64,000 nt of DNA, taken from positions 5,404,501-5,468,500 of the forward strand of contig NW_026947488.1 in the NCBI RefSeq assembly GCF_034190915.1. The letters run 5' to 3'. A program made the position numbers and the translations under genes. Shown one piece after another: positions 59,491 through 64,000 of the stretch (the stretch's first letter is position 1; each line of letters opens with the position of its first letter). Under the pieces are notes generated by a model, which did no database searches, was not told the DNA's origin, and was given only the letters and a program-made list of their open reading frames with translations. The DNA comes from Cavia porcellus. Lineage: Eukaryota > Chordata > Mammalia > Rodentia > Caviidae.

Positions 59491-60934
59491 CTGGTGAGCA
59501 GGGTTAGGCCTGTGCCTTGCCATATCCCAGTCCCACTTGTTTCCTCACACTCCGCCCAGGGTCCTCTTTGCTGCTGTAGGTTTCATAGATGTGTGAATTG
59601 CACACCTCAAAATGACAATTTTTGGCTAATCAGTCAGTTGTGTAAGGAAATTAAAAAGATGAAGTCTTGTAAGTCGCCGCGTATTTACCGTTTGGGTTGC
59701 TTTTGACTCCTTTCAGAGCTGGTCTCATCCACTGTCACCTCCACCCACGGGGCTCAGGTCTCTCCATTGTTGTCGCTGTGGTTTTTTAATATCTAAACCC
59801 GTCCCTTTTAATCTTCCTTATCTCTGATCTTGCCGTTCCTGAGGAGGAAGTGCAGTTGACACTACTGTCCCCTGATTGTATTGTGTATTTTATCTCTGCT
59901 GCTTTCAACATTTTCTTTATCTTGGCTTTTCAGCAACGTGACTAGGATTTTTCTAGTTACTTTTATTTGTCTTGCTTTTGGTTTTGCTGATCATTCTGGA
60001 CGTCTAAATTGCTATTTTTCACCTATTGGGAACTTTTGACTATTTTTCTTCAAATTTGTTTTTTGCTGTTCTTGTCTTCCTCCCTAATTACAGACACATT
60101 AAGCCCATGGAGCATCTCTCTCGTCTCCAAGGTGCTTTATGATTTCTTTCAATTTTCTTTTCTTGGCGTTACCCTAATGGCCTGTCTTTAGGTCCCCTGA
60201 CTATTTCTTTTGATGTCTTTACTTCGTAAGTCTGGCTAGAACATTTTTCATTTGAAGATTGTACTTTTCATCCCTGAAATTTCCATTCAGACTTGAGAGT
60301 TTAAATTTTAAAAAATTGTGGTAAATACCCATATGACATTTACCATCCTGTCTTAAGTGTAGTTCTCAGTGGCATGAAGTCTATTCACTCTGTTGTGCTC
60401 CCAACACCCTATCCACCCACAGAGTTCTTTCTCATCTTGCAAAGCTGCAATTGTCCCCACGCCCCCTCCCTCCTGTGCCCCGGAAGCCCCATTTGCTTTC
60501 TGTCTCCACAAAATCTACCACTCCAGGTACTTCACATCAGTGGGCTAACAGTATTTGTCCTACTATGATTTACTTATTTTGCTTAGGATGTTGTCTTCAG
60601 GGTTCATCCCGGTTGAAGCGTATGTCACAAGGTCCCTCCTTCTAAGGCTGACTATACCGTCATCTGTGGACGGACAGTTTGGTTGCTCCAGTCTTTTGGC
60701 CATTGCAAAGAGCGCTGGTGTGAGCATGAGTTTGATGTGGATTCTTAAAATTTATATCTCAGATGTTCATTGTTAATATATAGAAATACAACTGGTTTTC
60801 CAACATTGGCATTGTATGCTGTGAACTTGCTAAAATCATTTTGTGTTTGAGGGATCTTTTTTGTAGCCTCTAAAGGATGGTAACGTCTTCTATGGTATAT
60901 AGACAATCCTAGTTTTATTTCCTCCCTGCTCTGT

Positions 60935-61115
60935 GCGTGTGTGATACAAGGGATTGAAGCCAGGGATTCACACATCCTAAGAAAGTGCTCTGCCATGGAA
61001 TTACATCCTCAGCCCTTTTTAACATTTTGAGACAGTTTGCTAAATTTCTTAGGTTGACCTCAAATTTGTGATCTGTCTGCCTCACTCCCGAGGAGCTGGA
61101 ATTACAAACCAATTC
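60935..61115 (-). mobile_element. B1-dID dimeric SINE inside L1
   Basis: The plus strand: ID part (GTGATACAAGGGATTGAAGC, GTGCTCTGCCATGGAATTAC, ATCCTCAGCCC), a T-rich linker, then B1 (CATTTTGAGACAGTTTGCTA, TTAGGTTGACCTCAAATTTG, GAGGAGCTGGAATTACAAA). Confidence 0.8.
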
Positions 61116-61774
61116 TTTTCTATTTCCTTTTCACACTCTATTGTACTTGCTAGGACTTCCAGTGCATTGTTGAATAGAAGTGGTAAATAGACACCCTTGC
61201 CTTGTTTCTGATCTTAGGGGAAAATCGCGAGTCTGTCACAATCTGGAGTGGTGGTAGCTGGGTTTTCTAGCTGTCTTCCAGTTGGAGGAGGCGCCCTCTG
61301 TGCCTGGTTTGCTAAGGTTTTCATCATACCTGGATGTTGACTTTTGCCCAGTGCTTTCCTTCATCTACTGAGGCGATCATGGAACTGTTCTTCTTTTGCA
61401 GCAATGTGATGAATTGTTTTCACTTGTCTAATGTTGGACCAGCCTTGCATTCCCACAAGAGAGCCCATTCGGCTGCAATGCGTTGCTTTTTTATGTATTG
61501 CTGGGCTTGTTTTATTTCTGTTTTGTGGAAGATTTCCACGTATACATTCATAAGATGTATTGATTTTCAGTCTTTTCTTTGATACAATGCTGGCCTCATA
61601 AAAGGAGACAGAAAGTGTTCTCGCCTCCTCTGTTTTCTGGAATGTCTTGGGTGGAACTGGTTTTCCTACTTCACTACATGTTTGTTAGAGCTCACCTGTG
61701 AAATCATCTGGGCCTGGATTTTTGCCTTTTGGAAAGTCTTAAACTAAGAATACAATTTTTAAAATGTATTTATT

Positions 61775-61985
61775 TTTGCAGCGCTGATGTTTGGGCTCCA
61801 GGCCTTTGCACTCAGCTAATCCCCAGCCCTGTTTTCTTTATTTACTTACTTATTTTTAAATTTTAAGATAGGGCTGGCCAAGTCACTCAGTTCCCCGGGC
61901 TAGGCTTGTGATCATCCTTCCTCAGCCTCCTGGAGGGCTGTGACCCAATGGGACACCAGCACACCTGGCTAAATTGATTCAGTTT
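61775..61985 (-). mobile_element. B1-dID dimeric SINE inside L1
   Basis: The plus strand: ID part (CTGATGTTTGGGCTCCAGGC, CACTCAGCTAATCCCCAGCC), a T/A-rich linker of (TTTA)n type, then B1 (AGATAGGGCTGGCCAAGTCA, GGGCTAGGCTTGTGATCATC, CCTCAGCCTCCTGGAGGGC, CACCAGCACACCTGGCTA). Confidence 0.8.
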
Positions 61986-62320
61986 TTTTCATAAATACCG
62001 CCGCAGTTAGGCTGGCACTTTCTGAACACCAAATTCTGTGCGAATTGTGTGTCACTGTGTCTTTCACAGGTTGGCTCATTTAGTACATACTGTTATGTGT
62101 GGGCAGAGAGCTGTTTATGTTGTTGTCTTATTAGCCTTTCAATCCTGTAGTCGAGGTGGTGACCTCCGCACTTGCATTTCTGGAGTCGCTAATTTGCATC
62201 CTTTCTCTTATGAGTATGTCAGAGTCAGCCAGAGACTTGCCAAGTGTATTGATTTTTTTTTTCCAAAGAACTAACTTTTGGGTGAATTTGTTCTATTTTT
62301 AGTTATACTCACTTCTGTTC

Positions 62321-62432
62321 TTTTTTTTTTTTTTTTTTGTCTTTTTCATTTTTATCGGTACTGGGGATCGAACTCACGACCACCTCCTTGCCAGGCAGGT
62401 GCTTATGCTGCTGAGCTAAACCCCCAGCCCCT
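62321..62432 (-). mobile_element. Young ID-type SINE with perfect target-site duplication
   Basis: A 15-bp duplication, CTCACTTCTGTTCTT, lies at 62308-62322 and 62433-62447. On the minus strand: GGGGCTGGGGGTTTAGCTCA, GCAGCATAAGCACCTGCC, TGGCAAGGAGGTGGTCG, TGAGTTCGATCCCCAGTACC, GATAAAAATGAAAAAGAC, then a pure A run (18 T on the plus strand, 62321-62338). It shares the GTACCGATAAAAA...GAAAAAGAC tail with the copy at 57975, so both belong to one recent subfamily. Confidence 0.93.
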
Positions 62433-63260
62433 CTCACTTCTGTTCTTGTCTGTATTGTTTTTGTTTCTTCCCCTTCTTCTTTCTCTGTGCTTACTTTGCT
62501 CTTCTTCTGGTTTCTTAAATGGAACCTGAGATTATTTATTTGGCCTATGGATTCTTTGACCTATGGATTGTTTACAGGCATTTAGTTTAACTTCCAAATA
62601 TTTGTGTATTTTCCAGATATCTTTTTATCACTCATCTCTAGGTTAAGTACTTTGTGGTTAAAGAACAGACCTCGTATTCTTTTAAATTCTTTAGTGGTTA
62701 ATTTTTTAATGGCCCAGGATCTGACCCCCTCTGAGAGTGTTCCATTTGCATTTGGAAAGAGTAAACCTTCTGCTGGGGTGGCCAAGCGTTGGAAAACGCC
62801 AACAAAGCCAAGCTGGTGGACCTGGCCGGGTCTTCCCTACACTTGCTGATTTTCTGCTTACATGTTTATTGATTACTGAGAAAGAAGTCAAGACTGCAAA
62901 TACAATTGGGTGTTTCCTCCTTCAGTTCTGGCAGCTGTGTGGTTTGGAACTCCGGCACTGGGGACACACATCGAGTACTCTCAGTCTTCTTGGTGAATCT
63001 GTCTTTTCTCACTGCATAACAGCCTGCTTGTACTGGTGATTTTCGTGGTGTCGAGGTCTTCTTTGATATCAGCATAACCGTATCTGCTTTGTTCTCATGG
63101 ATGCGTATATTTGGTATAGCTTTTTCCATCCTTTTACTTTTAATCCATCAACTTGAGAGATCAGCAAACATTTCCTGCGAAGAGCTAACAAGTAGATATT
63201 TGGGGGTTTCTGGGCCACATTTGATTTCTGTCACCTCTTCCTTCACCTCCCTTTTTTCCT

Positions 63261-64000
63261 ACAACAATTTAAAAATGTAAAAGCTGGTTTCTACAGCTGA
63301 CCTGCAGTTTGCTAATTCCTACCCTACACAAACGTTTGTAAAGTGCATTTCTTCTAGACAGCGTATCTCATCAGGGTCTGTTTGTTTGTTTCTGTAACCC
63401 AGCACGACAGTGGCACCCAGAGAGAGGAGAGCCAGGTGCTCTGCGTTGGCCGTGCGCTGGCAGAGCTGGCGTCTCCAGGCTCCTCTTGAGACTTGGTTAC
63501 GTTGGATTTTTATCCCGGACATTTTGTCATGTTAGAAGCCTGGATCTTGTTAAAATCCTCTGGAGACATTGCTTTTCTCCTCTACCCCGATTCCCCTTCT
63601 TCCTCCTCTGCCTCGCCCCTCCTCTCCCCGCTCCCCTTTTCCTCTTCCTCCTCCTCGCTGGCACCCAGCTGGTCCAGGCACCTGCACTCCGAGTTCCTTC
63701 TCTCCCCTGGGCAGAGGCTCCTTGTCCTTCCAGCCCCCAAGCTGAGGCCGTGCTGCCCGCTTGTGCCTTTCAAAGCCTCGCCTGGGCCTGCACCTGTGGC
63801 GGTCTAGACCTTTGACTTCCTCCCGCCCCGGCAGCCTCACTTCTGTCCCTCACACTGGCCCCAGACTGCACGGCTGGCTCCCAGCAGCCCTGCGTTAAGA
63901 TCAGGGCATCTTCAGGGAACAGGGCCTGCCGCAGGGCTCCCTCTTGGGCTCTCCTTCCCACCAGCTGCCGTCCCAGCAGTTCCTACTACGTGTCACTCCC
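63261..64000. other. Unique GC/pyrimidine-rich DNA, no gene seen
   Basis: Beyond the L1 cluster the sequence turns GC-rich, with a CCTCTT/TCCTCC pyrimidine block (63585-63660). That block produces Ser/Pro/Leu frames on the plus strand and Glu/Gly/Arg frames on the minus strand; neither is convincing. No repeat was recognised. Confidence 0.5.

Larger units (their letters stand above)
54976..60300 (-). mobile_element. L1 copy 3 of cluster, near full length, antisense
   Basis: 3' UTR at 54976-55380 (CATTTATTTATGTGGTACAG, AACTGACTAAATCAGG, TGCACCATTTCTGCATGGTG). The ORF2 end follows at 55700-56160 (CATGGTAGTTTTAATTTGCA, TATGCTCTTCAGAGAAGAGT). Reverse transcriptase and endonuclease regions decay through 56400-58980 (CAGCCAGGATCATACTGTCT, GAGGTTTATCAATTTTATTG). 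Probable 5' sequence runs to about 60300. Stops and frameshifts throughout, so no functional protein. Carries an ID SINE (56585), a young ID SINE (57975) and a MaLR LTR (59150). Some internal segments may belong to copies 1 or 2. Confidence 0.7.
60300..63260 (-). mobile_element. L1 copy 4 of cluster (3' UTR and ORF2, antisense)
   Basis: Starts with a very clear antisense L1M 3' UTR: AAAATTGTGGTAAATACCCA, CAGTGGCATGAAGTCTATTC, TTCTCATCTTGCAAAGCTGC, CTACCACTCCAGGTACTTCA, GTATTTGTCCTACTATG, CAGGGTTCATCCCGGTTGAA. ORF2 follows: GTTGAATAGAAGTGGTAAAT, CATCTGGGCCTGGATTTTTG, GATACAATGCTGGCCTCATA, and TTTTTCCATCCTTTTACTTT near the end. Truncated before the ORF2 start; stops throughout. It carries three SINEs. 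Confidence 0.78.

Noticed and set aside
54976..60300. Possible active L1 encoding ORF2 reverse transcriptase
   Set aside because: No long open frame exists on the minus strand across the ORF2 region; stops, indels and nested insertions break it.

Overview
The window looks like nuclear DNA from a placental mammal, almost certainly a rodent. The evidence is a dense background of tRNA-Ala/ID-type SINEs, B1-like (7SL-derived) SINEs, dimers of the two in the B1-then-ID order described as B1-dID, ERVL-MaLR LTRs of the MT/ORR1/MST kind, and many old L1, L2 and MIR fragments. B1-dID dimers point to a non-muroid rodent (squirrel-related, beaver or dormouse lineages), but the species cannot be fixed by eye. 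There is no bacterial gene organisation.

I find no convincing protein-coding gene, tRNA, rRNA or CRISPR array. The long open frames come from stop-free tetranucleotide repeats or are unsupported chance frames in moderately GC-rich DNA. The one coding-like stretch is a 57-codon open frame on the minus strand (23170-23343), preceded in frame by a stop; it may be the 3' end of a retrocopy or a terminal exon, family not recognised. The simplest reading is a large intron or an intergenic region.

Layout. 1-25900: mostly unique DNA with scattered MIR/L2 relics, ID and B1-dID SINEs, one MaLR LTR, an L1 3' end (15590-15960), a (GA)n tract between two SINEs (13963-14037), and several AT-rich, TAAT-rich blocks that resemble conserved noncoding elements (721-1340, 14780-15040, 19500-19760, 20930-21540, 24440-25010). 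25930-28400: a nested cluster of two opposed L1 fragments, an LTR inside one of them, and an ID SINE. 28400-44400: unique DNA with more enhancer-like AT-rich blocks, a small CpG-dense patch (36787-36927), and a SINE dimer apparently split by an L1 3' end (37745-38290). 44435-50300: two MaLR LTRs and two large tetranucleotide arrays that are reverse complements of each other (CATC/ATCC at 46535-46966, GGAT at 49641-50296). 51180-63260: a pile of at least four L1 copies, all on the minus strand, holding ID and B1-dID SINEs and another LTR. Two ID SINEs there carry perfect target-site duplications and long pure A tails, so they are young. 63260-64000 is GC/pyrimidine-rich unique DNA.

No genes work together here. 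What the window shows is a history of retroelement insertion around possible regulatory islands. All family calls were made by eye against remembered consensus features and need RepeatMasker and alignment to confirm.
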